From contig LR746274.1 of assembly GCA_902729315.2 (NCBI GenBank), forward strand, positions 5,111,037 to 5,175,036: DNA of 64,000 nt. Reading direction: 5' to 3'. The notes below the pieces were generated by a model. The model saw nothing but the letters and a program-made list of their open reading frames with translations, ran no database searches and had not been told where the DNA came from. This stretch comes from Spirodela intermedia (Eukaryota; Streptophyta; Magnoliopsida; Alismatales; Araceae). Shown in pieces: positions 10,729-23,336 of the stretch. The first letter of the stretch is position 1, and the number at the start of each line of letters is the position of its first letter. Both the position numbers and the translations under genes were made by a program.

Positions 10729-13700
10729 TCAGTCCAAGGCCTTTACCGAACCTGGTGAAGAGTCTGTCCCGTTGGGCGATTCCTCTCCGTTTACGGAGGG
10801 GAGGCCGCCGCTACTACCCATCTGGTTTTGCTCGTTGCCTGCCGCCCTGGGCTTCCCGTTCCTGGATCGGATGTTGATTCCCATGGGGAAGGGTTCCTAA
10901 GTTTCCATAAATGGACAAAAAGAAAAGAAGTAAACCCATGATTAGATGCCGGAATGACAGAAGCAGGAGGTTTAGATTTTTCTGCGAATAATTCATGGTC
11001 AACGTTGGAGCATCTCGGTTAGTACGGACCCATATTGGATAAGATGACTAAGTTCATGCGATTATATGTGATCAAATATGGCATCTAAAACCACTCGAGA
11101 ACCAGGTAAACGAGAATCAGAGTTCATGGATTGGAAAAAGGTCAACCCCTAAAAGAACATAGTGATCGCCATCCAACAACACTTGGAGAAACAGCGCTGC
11201 TGCAAGTGATGGTAAGATGCTGAAAGATGATTGCATGCGTTGTGTTACCTGATCGCCAGCATTTGGGCCGTCTGTCTGAAACAGGATCGGACGGCACCGT
11301 TTATCCTCATTCATCAAGCTTGAATTCTGGAAATGGGCGATGAGGGCGGCTTTCCCTTGGATCCGGGCGTAGGCGAGCGATGCCACCTTCTCGCTGTTGA
11401 ACTTCTCCCACTTCTTCCCATTAAAAGTCTGAATGAAATGAAATGAAATGAAATCAAAACTTTGCCATCTATCTATAGAGGGTATGAGGGAGAAGAATAA
11501 GAACCTGAAAGAAAGGGATGATCTTCCGAGGATCTATCATGTTGATGAAGGCGTACCCCACGTTACACTTGTTCTGGAGGGGGTGGAAGACAGACGATGG
11601 ATAAGAAACTACTGGCAGAGGGCCGGACATGTTGTCCGAAGCAAGAAATCAGGCAGAATCTTACCTTGAAATCAATAGGCAAATAGATGAAGTCGTAAGT
11701 TCCATGGTGATTCTCATCGATCGCCGCCAAGAGCATTTTGGATGTGTACCTATTGGATCCCATGAAGAGAAGAAAGTCAGCTGTGATTCGTTTTTCTTTT
11801 TTTAACTTTTTCTTTTTTGTTGTTGTTGGAGGGAGGGAGGGGAGTTTTGAGGTGCATACTTGTTGGGGATGTTCTTTATCATCAACGTTGTTCTTGAGTC
11901 TTCCCTGCGAATAATTCGCTCAATGTCGAGCTCATACTGCTTCCTGCTGTCTGCCTGGTTTGAGCTCGCATCACTTCTCCGGCTCCTGGCTCGATCACTG
12001 GGAGAATCAAATTGAGTGGGCACCGGGATCATTGGGTTCCTCCCATGGAACGTCTGGCACCGTTGCTGAGGAGAATACCGCGAGGGGTCCAGGATGGTCC
12101 CTCCAATGTGTGGAAGGAAGCTTCGAGAAGAAAGCTCCAGAGGGTGCAGGCCGGAGATGCCGGAGATTCCCAAGCTCCCCACCGAGCCCGGGTGAAAACA
12201 TGGGCCGCTGGCGGCGCCGTCCCTCACATACGTCCGCCTGTCCCAGAGGGAGGGATTTGCAGAAGGGGCCGAGCCCACATGATGATGGCGGAGTGGAAGA
12301 AATGTGTTCACCATAGGTGACGGCGACCTCGGAAGCCCGCGAGATTGCGACGGAGAGGCCGGAATGTTGACAAGCGATGGAGAATTTGGCCATATCATCG
12401 GCCCTTGGGATTGCTGCAGCTGCTGCTGCTGCTGATGATGATGATATGGGCTCGCATTGCTCCAAGCATTACGATGCCCATGAAGACAGCCATTGCCATT
12501 CGCCGAGGTCCCAAATGCTGCAATCAAAGAGAAGATAATTGTATGTGTTCTTGAATAATGAAATCAATGTCCGAACCCACATTATAGGCTTACCGTGATT
12601 ATACTCAAAGGGATGGGAGTTGGCCCCCTCTGAGCCCGCATTCTGGATGTGGATGTTGTCAAAGGCGTTGACTGGTCGAGCGTTGATGTTCATGGACATG
12701 GAGGACATGGCGCTAAGGGAGTTGAAGGGAAGTCCACTGGTCACACAATCATGGTACTCGGGAAGGGAACGAGAGTAGGGACTTGGAAACCCAGTGTTCC
12801 GATCTCCCAGAGAGTGACTGAGCTCGAGCTCAGCTGGATTGCTTTTGATGCTCGCAGGCGAAACCCTAATCGGAGAGGCTGTAACGCCGAAATTGTTATC
12901 CAGAAATCGGTGTTGTGTGTGAAGGCTAGAATGTCTGGCATGAAAAGATCCAGCATCAAGGCCGTAGGAGGTGATCACTCCATGATTGGTGGTTCCTGAT
13001 GAACATTTAAACTATATCACGACAGGTGCATTCAAGAGTGTATAATATATGGTTGGAACAAGGAGAATCTTAGTATGGGCATGAGTGACAAACCATGATC
13101 ACCTGAAGGTGGGTAGTGACATGGACTCTCGAGCTGACAACATCCAGCAGGTTCTCTCTGCTCCAGGTCCGGAGAAGGCTGCTGCGTCGCACTGGTTTCA
13201 GGAGGAATGTCAATGAGAAAATTCGTTTCCCTCCGCATCCAAAATAACTGCTAGAAAATATTATCAAACAGGTAGCAACAGTCATCAATGGTACGTGGAT
13301 TCTGTCCAAGTAATGGCATTCCCCAGCCATTACTTGGGTCTGAGTTGAATAGCTAAGCAACTTCAACAAGCTATCATTTCTATGAATAGATCCGTAGTTG
13401 CTAAAATTGGTAACTGAGTTTTGAGTTAGATGAGATGATAACTTGAGTACCTTGGATCTTTGTTTGATCTCACTGACCCATGATTGAAAATATAATATTT
13501 ATTTATGATGATTATATAAATTGCATTTATACCATCGGCGAAGGTCGGCCAGGGCCCAGGAAGAATTTTGGTACGGCAATTTAAAATTTCTATGAAATCG
13601 TATGTAAAAAGAGTGTGCAGTGTGAATACCTCCATCTTGGAACCCCAGGTCTGCTGGGAATAAGCTTGATTTTCTTTCCTGGAATGCCACTTCCGTTCAA

Positions 13701-16700
13701 ACTATGAAGAGCAGCTTCTGCAGCTCGGACATCATAGAACTCGATGAACTTGTGATGGCGTTTATGTGGAGTTTCACGAATCTGTGTATCAGCAGGATAG
13801 CTGAAACTTTAATACTCAGAAGTACAAAAACAGCTGATGTTCTGAGGTCCAAAACATGTCATACCTCTTTAATGTCGCCATATATGCCAAATATCTGAAG
13901 GAGATCATCATTGGAAACAGAAAAGTCAAGGTTCAAAATCTCAAGTGTACCCTGGTTAATATCACTCTCAAACTGATTGTCCTGCTGATATATGGCCCAG
14001 AAAAGAGAATCAAAATACAAAAGAGTGGCAGATATGTTCAACACATGGACAACAAAAGAAATCAAAATTCAGTGCGAGTAAGATGTCCCAGAAATCGGCT
14101 GCACAGTTCTGGATGATGGTCAATCTAGTCGAGTATCAGCTGATAATTCTACCCATCTAATGGAACAGAAAAAACAGTACGATTGAAGACAGAACCCTTC
14201 TCAGATGCTATGCAAAGCTTCATTGATATCTTTAGGAATTATCAAAAAGCACAGTACTTTCGCATGTTTTCAAGGTTTCGAAGTTGAAAAATTAACATTT
14301 TATCCTATACGGTTGAAGTGTGCTTACTGCACTTTTACATCACAACTTTTGCAGAGTCAGTCTATTGCTCCCTTCAGCAAATGAATAAGACATTCTTCAA
14401 CCACATAAAGTCTTCTAGAGAGAATAAGCTTTTCATGCTTCTCTTAGCTTTTTAACTGCTATCTTAGGTTTTCCGAATTTTGGTCGTTGTTTTACCCCTG
14501 GGAAGGTAAAAGTAAAATGTCCCATGTATCACACAGATGTGTTCAGCATAAAAATTCGCAAAGAAACACATTTTAGTTCAGACAGAAAAAGAAAATAGAG
14601 ATTTATCAAATAAAAACAAATAAATGAGCTAGAAATGGGGACTCCAATAGCAAAAGAGTGCAGAAACGCAGCTGTCTAACTCATGCATAAACATCCTTTG
14701 GACGGAAAAAATAAAAATGCATGCATAGTTTATGCATTAATCAGTTGGGAGCATATACCTTGGGAATCGAAAACTGTACATCGAGTTTTCTGTTCTTCAG
14801 TGGCTTGTTTTGAAGTGCTTTCATTGCATTGCGAGCAGACCGCAAGTCATAGTATGAGATCATAACAAAACCACGATGTTTGCAGGCTGTATACAGAGTG
14901 TGAATGCTCCCATATTGCTGCAAAAATAAGAGAGTACAATCAACATAGAAGGGCTCATGGAATCAGAACCCGAATAGGGGCAACGATAAAACACAGGAAA
15001 AGTGAAGCATGGTGGATATGAGCACCTCAAAGACAACCCTTAGCTCGGAATCTTCAACATTTCCACTTATGTTTCTCACAATGAGTGACCTAGAGGGACG
15101 GTCAACATGCAGGCGTTCTCCAGAAAACGTACCACTAAGCACTTCCTGTTGAAAATTGCGGACCCCAACAGCAGGATCTAAAATTTTGTTACCACGTAAA
15201 CCATCATCAGCTTCAAGTTCCATTCCTCCTATACTACAAAATAGGTCATCTTCCACATCATCAAAGTTATGCCTAGGAACATATTCAATGCCATCAGTTA
15301 CTCCAGAAATCAAATCATCATCATCGGGAAGAAGGTTTCCAATTATTCGGGCCTCAATTTCTTCCAAGGATTCAAAAGATTCATCTTCTTCCAGGTTGGG
15401 GTTAATATTGGTTGAATGACCACATGAAGGATCCATAGATGATAAACTCACTGCAAAATCAGAATGGTAAGATCATTTCAGATGAGCTTAAATCAGGGTT
15501 ACACTTGCCAAAAAATAATGAAGGTAAGATCAACGAACATTTTTTTTTTAATAGTAGACAAATAAAAAATATTATAGCCCCTCGAATCCCCCAGGAAAGA
15601 ACATTAACTTTTGCATGGTGAGTAGAGCTTACATTCTCTGCTGAACGCTTCTGACAACGAGCTAGATAGCATATCATTTTTGAATTGAAAGCCACTCTTG
15701 CTCATGTCAACGAATGGAGATCCTGGACACCCTAGTGAATTTGACTGAAGCCCCGAATCCTGTCCTGTGGCCTTCCAAGGAGCCGTAGACTGCCTAATAG
15801 TTCTTTCCGCATCCATGCAGTCTTTGTCAATTCCAAATTTGCTTCTCTGATCTTTAAAAAGATTAAAATATTTGAAGGGTTCCACTGAGTTTAACCCTAT
15901 TTCTCCAGCGGGTCTACTTCCAGGAACTGATGGCATTCCCTCAGCATCTGCAGAGGATCGACCAGACAAGCATAAAAATGACGACAATGAACATTCAATG
16001 TAATGATTTCACATGTGGTGGGAGAAGGTCAGGCATGATAAAAAGATTAGGAAGACTCTAATAATAGTATATCAAAGAAATGGTTTATAAATTCCAAAGC
16101 CTATTCTCAGATAGATTTCCGTCAAAAAAAAAACTCTCCTGAAATCCATTAGTTTAATCCCGAAGGTTGAAATAATCCATACAGGAGCTACTTCAGGGGA
16201 ATCGCTGCTACATAAATAATCACGGTGTATAGTTGTGGGCTTTGTTCACTATGCAGAGAATCCTACCAATTAATGGAGAACTTTCCACTGGGGCTGTGCA
16301 CGGTTAAAGACAAAAGGGTACCTTACATGGCATACAAATTCGAGAGCACAGAACTAGATTTTTAAATCTGCTCTCAAAGCACACAATCTGCCATGGGGAT
16401 GGAAATGCAGATAGAAAATGACCATACAAAGAAATGTTGAACTACATGGTGATGAGCACTGACAATGAATGAACATGCTAGGAAGTTCGATGTAAGAGTA
16501 AATTCATTCAAAGTCTCCCGGTTCATGTACAGACGCGCTCAGTTTCCAGGCGATCTTGATAAAAATTCTAATCCATTCCTAAAACTGTTTCAACCAGGCA
16601 ACGAGTTTGCAGAAGGTCAAAGGAGAACTATACAACACAGAATTGCATTAATGGCGCCTTTGATTAACAGTCACTAAACATTACATTCAAGTTGCGGTAA

Positions 16701-17119
16701 ATAAACACGAACCATGATAATGCGGCAAAGAATCAGACTTCCAACATTCTGCTTGTCTCTGTATAGGGAAGAAAAAGGAAGGAAAAGTTAAACAAACAGA
16801 AGGAAAACGGAAGACGAATTAGAAATCGTAAAATGTTAAATGTTCTTTAACCAAAGACGAATTAGAAATGGTGAAATGCTCGTTGGATAAAGACATAGCT
16901 TCCACAAAAATGAATTGAAAAGCAAGGAAAGTCTGGTAGACGAATAATTTTTGTTGAACACTAGTCCCAAGTTAAGAGAAGATCATTGGCAGAATACTGA
17001 ATGCAGATGGCAGGTCATACCTCGCTTAGAAGACAAATACCATTGGAAAATAACGTTGATGGCGCAGAAGCCATGCAGACGGACGACAGATGCCTCTGAT
17101 CCATGATTTCAGATGGCAT
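10729..17119 (-). CDS. Mei2-like RNA-binding protein (AML/OML family), 14 exons, 1001 aa
   Basis: Plant Mei2-like proteins are RNA-binding regulators of meiosis and vegetative development. Exons in transcription order: 17119-17021, 16758-16713, 15947-15633, 15450-15026, 14917-14759, 13981-13865, 13781-13644, 13247-13103, 12995-12594, 12517-11860, 11749-11665, 11573-11505, 11428-11249, 10896-10729. They total 3006 nt with every phase matching. The N-terminus MPSEIMDQ is the family signature. An acidic stretch (FESLEEIEARIIGNLLPDDD) precedes RRM1 (about residues 271-346, SLIVRNISGNVEDSEL and KHRGFVMISYYDLRSARNA). RRM2 spans about 359-428 (TLEILNLD, RETPHKRHHKFIEFYDVRAA). The Mei2-specific RRM3 spans about 822-936 (RTTLMIKNIPNK, MLLAAIDE, KKWEKFNSEKVASLAYARIQ). 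A His/Gln-rich tract lies in exon 10. The exon 7 donor (GGG|GTTCCA at 13644/13643) is weak, so that junction is the least certain. Confidence 0.95.
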
Positions 17120-18413
17120 CCTGAGCCTTAAAAAGGAACTCTCTCTCCTCGAGACCTCAAAGCAGCTTCCAGGTTGCCTACGGAAAGTTGATCAAGGAGA
17201 GGATATCCGTTTCAGTGTGCCCCAAAAAGATAGTTCTAATCAAATAAAGATCTTAAGGGGAAGCAAAGAAAATCCGCGTCACAGATGAAAAATCTCAATT
17301 AACTGCCACAATCGGAATGTTAAAGTGAAAAACACTTTCTGGATAAAGTCGAAACAGACAGAAGAGGAGAATGCAAATAAAGTGAACAAAATATGGCCCG
17401 CAAAGACAAACACAAGCTAATGCGGGGTTAAGAGAGAGACAGCAAGAGACGGCCATAGAGGAGGAGAATAACATCACAAAATAAGCCAAGAAACACGGCA
17501 TTTTTCAGAAGGGGGGTTTTTGGGAAGAAACCACCATAGACGGAAACTAGTTCTCAATTTCAAGTGTTATGCCGAAAGTTGAAACAATGAGGTCGAAAAT
17601 TCATTCACACTAAATAAAATTAAAAGAGCAATGAACTTCGTTCGACCTCAGGCACAAGTAAAAGTCAGACAACGGCAATTCAGAAGGAGGATAGCACCTC
17701 CAACCTCAGGGAACAAACTCCCTTCTCACGCGACGCGAGAAACAGATCGAAAGGATTTAACTTTCGACGCTTGAATGAAGATAAGGAGAAGTTGACGTGC
17801 GGGGAGGGGGGTCGAGAAGTCCAAGAACAAAAATTGGGTCACTCACCGGATCGCGCCCCATTCTCCCACAAATCGGTGCTTGTCTCCGTCAACAAAAGAC
17901 ACAGCATGAAAAAGAAGGATCGGCCAGCCGGTGTGGATTACGGCAAAAAAGCAAGGTCAGACGGAGGCGGAGCCGATCAATTCCCCCATTGCCGTCTGTC
18001 CCTCTCCACTCTATTTACTCTTCCACACTCTCGGAATCTGTGCCGTGCGAGATCCTCCAAAGCGATCCCCGTCTTCCCTGCACCGCAAGTTACCACCACC
18101 CCCACCGCCGCAGTCCCACCTTCACCAGGCGGCGAACGGCCTTATAATATTCTATTCCCCTCCTGCCAATTCCTCCCCCACTAGGGCCGTTCCACGGCGG
18201 AATTCCTCGTTTCCCGGCGGCGGCGAGGCGGCGCGCGGCGGAGCTCCTCCCGTCCGATCCCTCCCCCGCTCCTCCGGCGAGAAACGACGGAGAGAGAGAG
18301 AGAGAGACTGGTCGGGGGAGGGAGGTGGTGGTTGCAGAGTTCGGTCGGGAAGCTTGCCGGTAAGAAAAGAGAAGATGGGGGCAAGATGGACGTGCCCTTT
18401 AAATAATCGCCGG
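17120..18413 (-). promoter_or_regulatory. 5' UTR / promoter region of the Mei2-like gene
   Basis: Upstream of the Mei2-like start codon. 17.1-17.7 kb is mixed sequence and 17.8-18.4 kb is GC-rich and CpG-containing, as expected for a plant promoter and leader. A spliced 5' UTR, common in this family, is possible but cannot be proved. Open frames here are GC-rich shadows with no family resemblance. Confidence 0.4.
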
Positions 18414-18446
18414 TAGAGAGAGAGAGAGAGAAAGAGAGACAGAGAT

Positions 18447-18520
<74 letters not shown>
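18414..18520. repeat. (GA)n microsatellite, about 105 bp
   Basis: Nearly pure GA repeat interrupted by a few aaag/acag/ata units in its first half, 1.3 kb upstream of the Mei2-like start codon. Confidence 0.95.
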
Positions 18521-18522
<2 letters not shown>

Positions 18523-19072
18523 GCTAAACCAAAATGCTCCCTGAAAACACGAGGGGTAGTCAGAAGGAAACGGCGTCGACTAATTTGGACGGCGTCACCC
18601 CGCAGGAGGGTGTGGGGCCCGCGCGAGATCCGTATGCCGCCGACACGGCCGCTCAGCCGATCGTGATCTTTTATGAAATACCCAAAAAAACTCTGAACAC
18701 TACCCTAAATGACAGACACGTACCCATTAAGAGGCATTCTAGTAAAATTACTATCTTGTCTCTCCTTTTTGAGTGAATTGGATAAGGAGACGGTTGGGGC
18801 TCACCGATTGGATGGGCCAGGATAGATTCACGTGATTGCATCCTGACCGTCCATCACCGCGATGCCCACCCCCTCCAAATCCACGAAAAGGTGAGAGCAT
18901 TTCGCAAAATATCCCAAGCGGTGTCAGCCAATCATTGGCAAAGAATGACGTGGCACGGTGCCCACCATAAACTCAACACCTGTTGGTTTTCCATTATCAC
19001 CAGGAAATGCTATTTTCACGAATCTTGGGGTGATTAATTTGCAAAGAGTTGTACGATTATTGGAGTGACTAT
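18521..19072. other. Intergenic sequence
   Basis: Moderately GC-rich single-copy-looking DNA between two large microsatellites. No gene or repeat ends recognised. Confidence 0.5.
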
Positions 19073-19633
19073 TGTCTGTCTCTCTCTGCCCCTCTCACTG
19101 TCTCTCTCTCTCTCTCTCTCGCTCTCCCTCTGTCTGTCTCTCTCTGCCCCTCTCAATGTCTCTCTCTCTCTCTCTCTCTCTCTCTGCCCCTCTCACCGCC
19201 TCTCTCTCTCTCTCTCTCTCTCCCCCTCTGTCTCTCTCTCTCTGCCCCTCTCACTCTGTCTCTCTCTCTCTCTCTCCTCCCCTCTGTCTCTCTCTCTCTG
19301 CCCCTGTCACTCTGTCTCTCTCTCTCTCTCTCCTCCCCTCTGTCTCTCTCTCTCCCCCTCTCCCTCTCCCTCTCTCTCTCCCCCTCTCTCTCTCCCTCTC
19401 TCTCTCTCCCTCTGTCTCTCCCCCTCTCTCTCTCCCTCTCTCTCTCTCCCTCCCTCTCTCCCTGTCTCTCCCCCTCTCTCTCTTCCTGTCTCTCTTCATC
19501 TCTCTCCCCTTCTGTCTGTCTCTCTCTCTCCCCTTCGGTTTCTCTCCCTCTCTCTCCCTCTCCCTCCCTTCCTCCATCTCTCTCCCTCTCTCCCTCTCTC
19601 CCTTCCTTCCTCCATCTCCCTCTCTCCCTCTCG
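19073..19633. repeat. Polypyrimidine (CT-rich) minisatellite
   Basis: 560 bp with almost no purines on the plus strand except the G in recurring tgtctctctctctctgcccctctcac. The first half is a degenerate tandem repeat with a period of about 50-56 bp (gtctctctctctctgcccctctcactctgtctctctctctctctctcctcccctct occurs twice almost exactly at about 19229-19342). The second half degrades to short CT/CCCT units ending in cttccttcctccatc. The three overlapping Ser/Leu/Pro open frames are by-products. Confidence 0.95.
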
Positions 19634-20236
19634 TTGGCCAGGTCTTTGGTATCATCAATTATTACATGATTATAATGTATGATATAAATTAAATTGAGAT
19701 TAACTAGTCTTATGCCCGAATAAATTTAGCTTATTTAAACCAAACCCTCTTGATAATGAGTTTTGAACTCTTCGGCCACAAAAGATTTCATGGAAAATCG
19801 AGTTAACCATGGTCAAAATAAATTATAAACCCAGATACTATATCATTCTCTCTCTAAATAAATGGGTATTTATGTAGTATTTACTTGGGTACATATCTAA
19901 AGGAGAAAACACATTTTTGGCAGTTTGAAAACTCTTGGGAAGTGGTAGAATCGATGATAACAATTACATTAAAAGCCATGATCATGAAAGAAAGCATATT
20001 CGAATTAATAACAATGTTGATGAAGAAAGAATGATCAAGAAGGGGGAAAAAAGGCACATTAGAGCGGGGATGGCTAGCTACTGCCGTTCTTAGGAAGCTT
20101 GAGGACCCAATCAAGTATGCCTCCTCTTCTAAGAATGCTTGTCGATTGGATGAAACATCTTCAGCTGAGTGTGTGTGATAGAGGGGGGGGGGAGAGAGAG
20201 AGAGAGAGAGAGGAGAGAGAAAAGAGACAGAAGGGG

Positions 20237-20300
<64 letters not shown>

Positions 20301-20614
20301 GCTGTTAGGTTAATGGTCATGTGGCCAGGGAAACACAACTGGGTTTCTGAGCCTAGAGAGAGGGGTTTTGGGATGGAATAGGCTGAGCTCCAGACTCACC
20401 TGGCCCCTCCTCAACACGCCTGGTTATTAATCTTATTTAATACTAGATATTAATTAACATCTTATTTATGTCCTCAACATGTTTTATTCTTCACTAACTT
20501 GAATAACAAAATAAATTTTGAATCAATATGCATCAGCATTAAAAATACTTCAGGCACCAAAAATTCTCTCTCTCTCTCTCTCTCTCTCTCCCCCCCCCCC
20601 CTCGAATGGGTTCA
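19634..20614. other. Intergenic AT-rich DNA with GA and CT microsatellites
   Basis: No gene recognised. Holds a G9-(GA)n tract at 20181-20297 and (CT)n followed by C12 at 20575-20603. Confidence 0.6.
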
Positions 20615-21230
20615 TGCATATAGACTTCTGATCTAGTAATATAATGGATCGATTTGCGCACAAAGATTTTCATGATCAGTGAGCTGTTCAAGATCAGGAA
20701 TCGATTTCAAACTGCCAAACAAAATAAGCAGGTGACATATGAAATACAAGTAGCCAGAAGACAGTATGTGAAAAATAGTGGGGGTCCATCAGCCCAGTGA
20801 TATTATGGCATAATCAGTGATCTGGTTGAGAGGGGGAATCGATTCCACACAGTCACAAAATGCAAACAGGGTGGCTAGTAAAAAGAAGAAGAGAAGCCAT
20901 TGTATGATTTGAAGAAAAAATTATGCGCAGAGATTCACATAATCAGTAAACTATTCAAGAGAAGGAATTGATTTCGGGCAACGCAAAGTAGTAAGCAGGC
21001 GACATACAAATAAAATAAAATAAATATATATTTAAAGAAAAATAGCGGGGTTCATCTCACTAGTGATATAATAGATCAATTTCTGCACAGAGATTTAAAT
21101 AGTCTGTAAACCATGCAAGAGCAGAAACCATTTCAAGCAACCCAAAATGGTAAGCAGGTGACATAAAGTCAAAGATGAGAGAATATGCGTTGAAGAAAAG
21201 TAGGGGGTGGGTGAGCTGAATCGTGGACCA
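20615..21230. repeat. Degenerate tandem repeat, about four units of about 150 bp
   Basis: Four imperfect head-to-tail copies. Shared landmarks in order are: ataatggatcgatttgcgca, agagattcacataatcagt, caagagcaggaatcgatttc, caaaatggtaagcaggtgac, aaagaaaaatagcggggttc, then ccagtgatat. Units begin near 20638, 20800, 20925 and 21065. The second copy is the most diverged and is partly deleted. The array ends about 45 bp before the MHF1 stop codon, so it probably forms or abuts the MHF1 3' UTR. Confidence 0.75.
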
Positions 21231-21273
21231 CCTCCTATAAATAAACAGGCCCAACAATGAAACAGATTCGAAG

Positions 21274-23336
21274 TCAGCTGGTTGGTGCATCTTCTGTCTT
21301 TGAGGTTTTCCTTTTCTTCCTTACATTCTGGGGTTCCTTTCCTTTCAGTTCACGAGATAAAGCCCTCAACAGGCAGCCCAGGTGCTCATTCCTGTGAGCT
21401 GAAAGTTATTGTTGGTGAGTTAAAGCAGGGAGAGAGAATTACAACGAAAATCCAGTGAAGACTAACCAGATAGTATAACATCTTCCATAGTCACCGATTT
21501 TCGACCAGCATGGTGCGCGAAGAGCTCCAAGTCCTTTGCCAGTTGCTCTGCTTTGCGAAAAACAGATAAGAATAAATTTCAATAATTCGTGTCCATTTCC
21601 TAAGAAAAGTAGCGTTTTCACATGAAAATATCAGAAATGTTTTCTTGACAGGAACAGCAGTGGAAGCGTGAAACAAGGCTCATGTAAATATGTACTCGAG
21701 TGCAAGTCAGCAGCACCACCCCTAGATAGAAACAAAAGGAAAATCTAGAGGCGGAGATATTGATGCATGTGCATATATATACATAAGATCCCTTTCTCAT
21801 TAAATCTATCGCATATGACACATTCATTAAATCTCTCCAGTAACATCCCTTTCTCATTGGCACCCCTCAAAGAAGAATAAAACTAAAAGGTAATACGACG
21901 AAGAACACCAAAATAAGGGATGCATCATAAGGATTTCCATAATTGTCAGGATACACTATCCTAACTATCCTTTGGTTAAAAACCCTTTCTCATATGATGT
22001 GTATCACGCAGGTTCAGATGCAAAAAATAAGAACGACTATGTGGAGATAGCTGGCTAGAGAGAACAAGGAAACAGTGATAAACATTAGAAATTACCAAAA
22101 AAATAATGTCCTTCGTCACAAGAGTTTGTTCCAGAAAGAATGGTTAAAGAAAGTACACATTCCCTGCAGTGATTTTGTGTTCCTGCACTAAATCTACCAT
22201 TTTCATGGTCTTACAGTTTCTAAAAGTTATTAACGAACAGAGGGAACCACTGTTCGTAGATTTTGATCCTTGGGTGCGATCTTTGAATAGAGACGGCAAT
22301 TCCTATGGAGCCAGCATCAGATTGCTAATGCCTTGAGGATTCTCAGAAAATAAATGTTGCTCAAGGCTATATACATACTAAGTGCTTCTATAATCAACTT
22401 GAATTTGAACCTGCCAGACTCCGATGCAAAAGGCCAGATTTTGTGGTATGAGGATTTGATAAACCCCTAGCTCTGTCTAGCAAAAAATCTAATAAGACTT
22501 CCAAAAAGTGAAGACTCACATCTAAGAAATGAGGAAGAATTCTGCCATATTCTACAATAGAACTCTCACAACATGGGATGATTAACCTTCCAGGTGAGTA
22601 GTGAGTGGAAAAGTAGTAACACGTTGCCAAAAAGAGAAATAAACATTGTGGTTAAAGCATATATACAAACTCCATCAATGATACATTGTACCAGAGTCGT
22701 CCCAGACACCATTAGAAATCTGTGTTTTCAATGGGACAAAGTTATATGGAAGTCAAGTTACTGAGGAAGGGAGGTGCTAAAGATAATATCTCACTTAATG
22801 TGAAACGATGCTCATTCTATTAAATAGTATTTCAAAATTTACGTTTATACGTAAGTTTGAGCTCTACGACCAAACGCCGATTTCTCTTATGTAAGTGGTA
22901 TAAAGCCACAAAATTAAACAGCACTAAAATAAAAAGTAGCTCAGAAATGCAATTAAAAAACTGATTCATACTGAAAAGAGAGACCTAAACATTAGAAAGG
23001 CTATAATTGTTTCTGTTTATGTTTCTGTTCGATTTAACATCATGGATCACTTGTACATCAAAGTAAATTTCCCACAACTTCAATGCCTCACTTGAGAACT
23101 TGAATGCGAGGTCGGCGATGCATGCCACTACAGGCTCAGATATCTCCATGCCTTGCTTCCTTCCTGTATTCAGGGACGCGTCAGGGAACAGAGCAGAGGG
23201 AAGAGGTAGAAAAATGAACCACAGAAACAGAGAGCGGCAGAGAATACCGGACCGCACCTTCTGCCTCCGTGATGGCGATGGCGGATAGGCGAAACCGATC
23301 CCTCAGGAACTCCGTCCTCTCCTCTTCCTCGTCCAT
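21274..23336 (-). CDS. MHF1: MHF1 / CENP-S histone-fold protein, four exons, 118 aa
   Basis: MHF1 (CENP-S) pairs with MHF2 (CENP-X) as a histone-fold dimer that binds DNA, stimulates FANCM helicase in crossover control and repair, and sits at centromeres. Exons in order: 23336-23258, 23163-23092, 21547-21467, 21398-21274 (357 nt, all phases match). Recognised segments are LRDRFRLSAIAITEAE (helix 1), GMEISEPVVACIADLAFKFS, QLAKDLELFAHHAGRKSVTM, EDVILSAHRNEHLGCLLRAL, and a basic tail RKKRKTSKTED. Arabidopsis MHF1 is somewhat longer (about 139 aa), with a longer tail. Intron 2 is 1.5 kb. A GTAAGG inside the last exon (CAG AAT|GTAAGG) could act as an alternative donor and change the tail. The exon 2/3 junction codes Lys where relatives often have Glu. 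Confidence 0.92.

Noticed and set aside
10263-10758. Overlapping plus-strand frames of 144 and 162 residues
   Set aside because: Low-complexity frames spanning (CT)n and (GA)n; the real last exon of the Mei2-like gene on the other strand begins just to the right.
11960-12978. Several frames on both strands within 11.96-12.98 kb
   Set aside because: Shadows of the two large Mei2-like exons, which read continuously on the minus strand with matching phases.
19049-19692. Three overlapping 200-residue plus-strand reading frames rich in Ser-Leu-Pro
   Set aside because: Produced entirely by the CT-rich minisatellite; all frames are open because CT repeats contain no stops.
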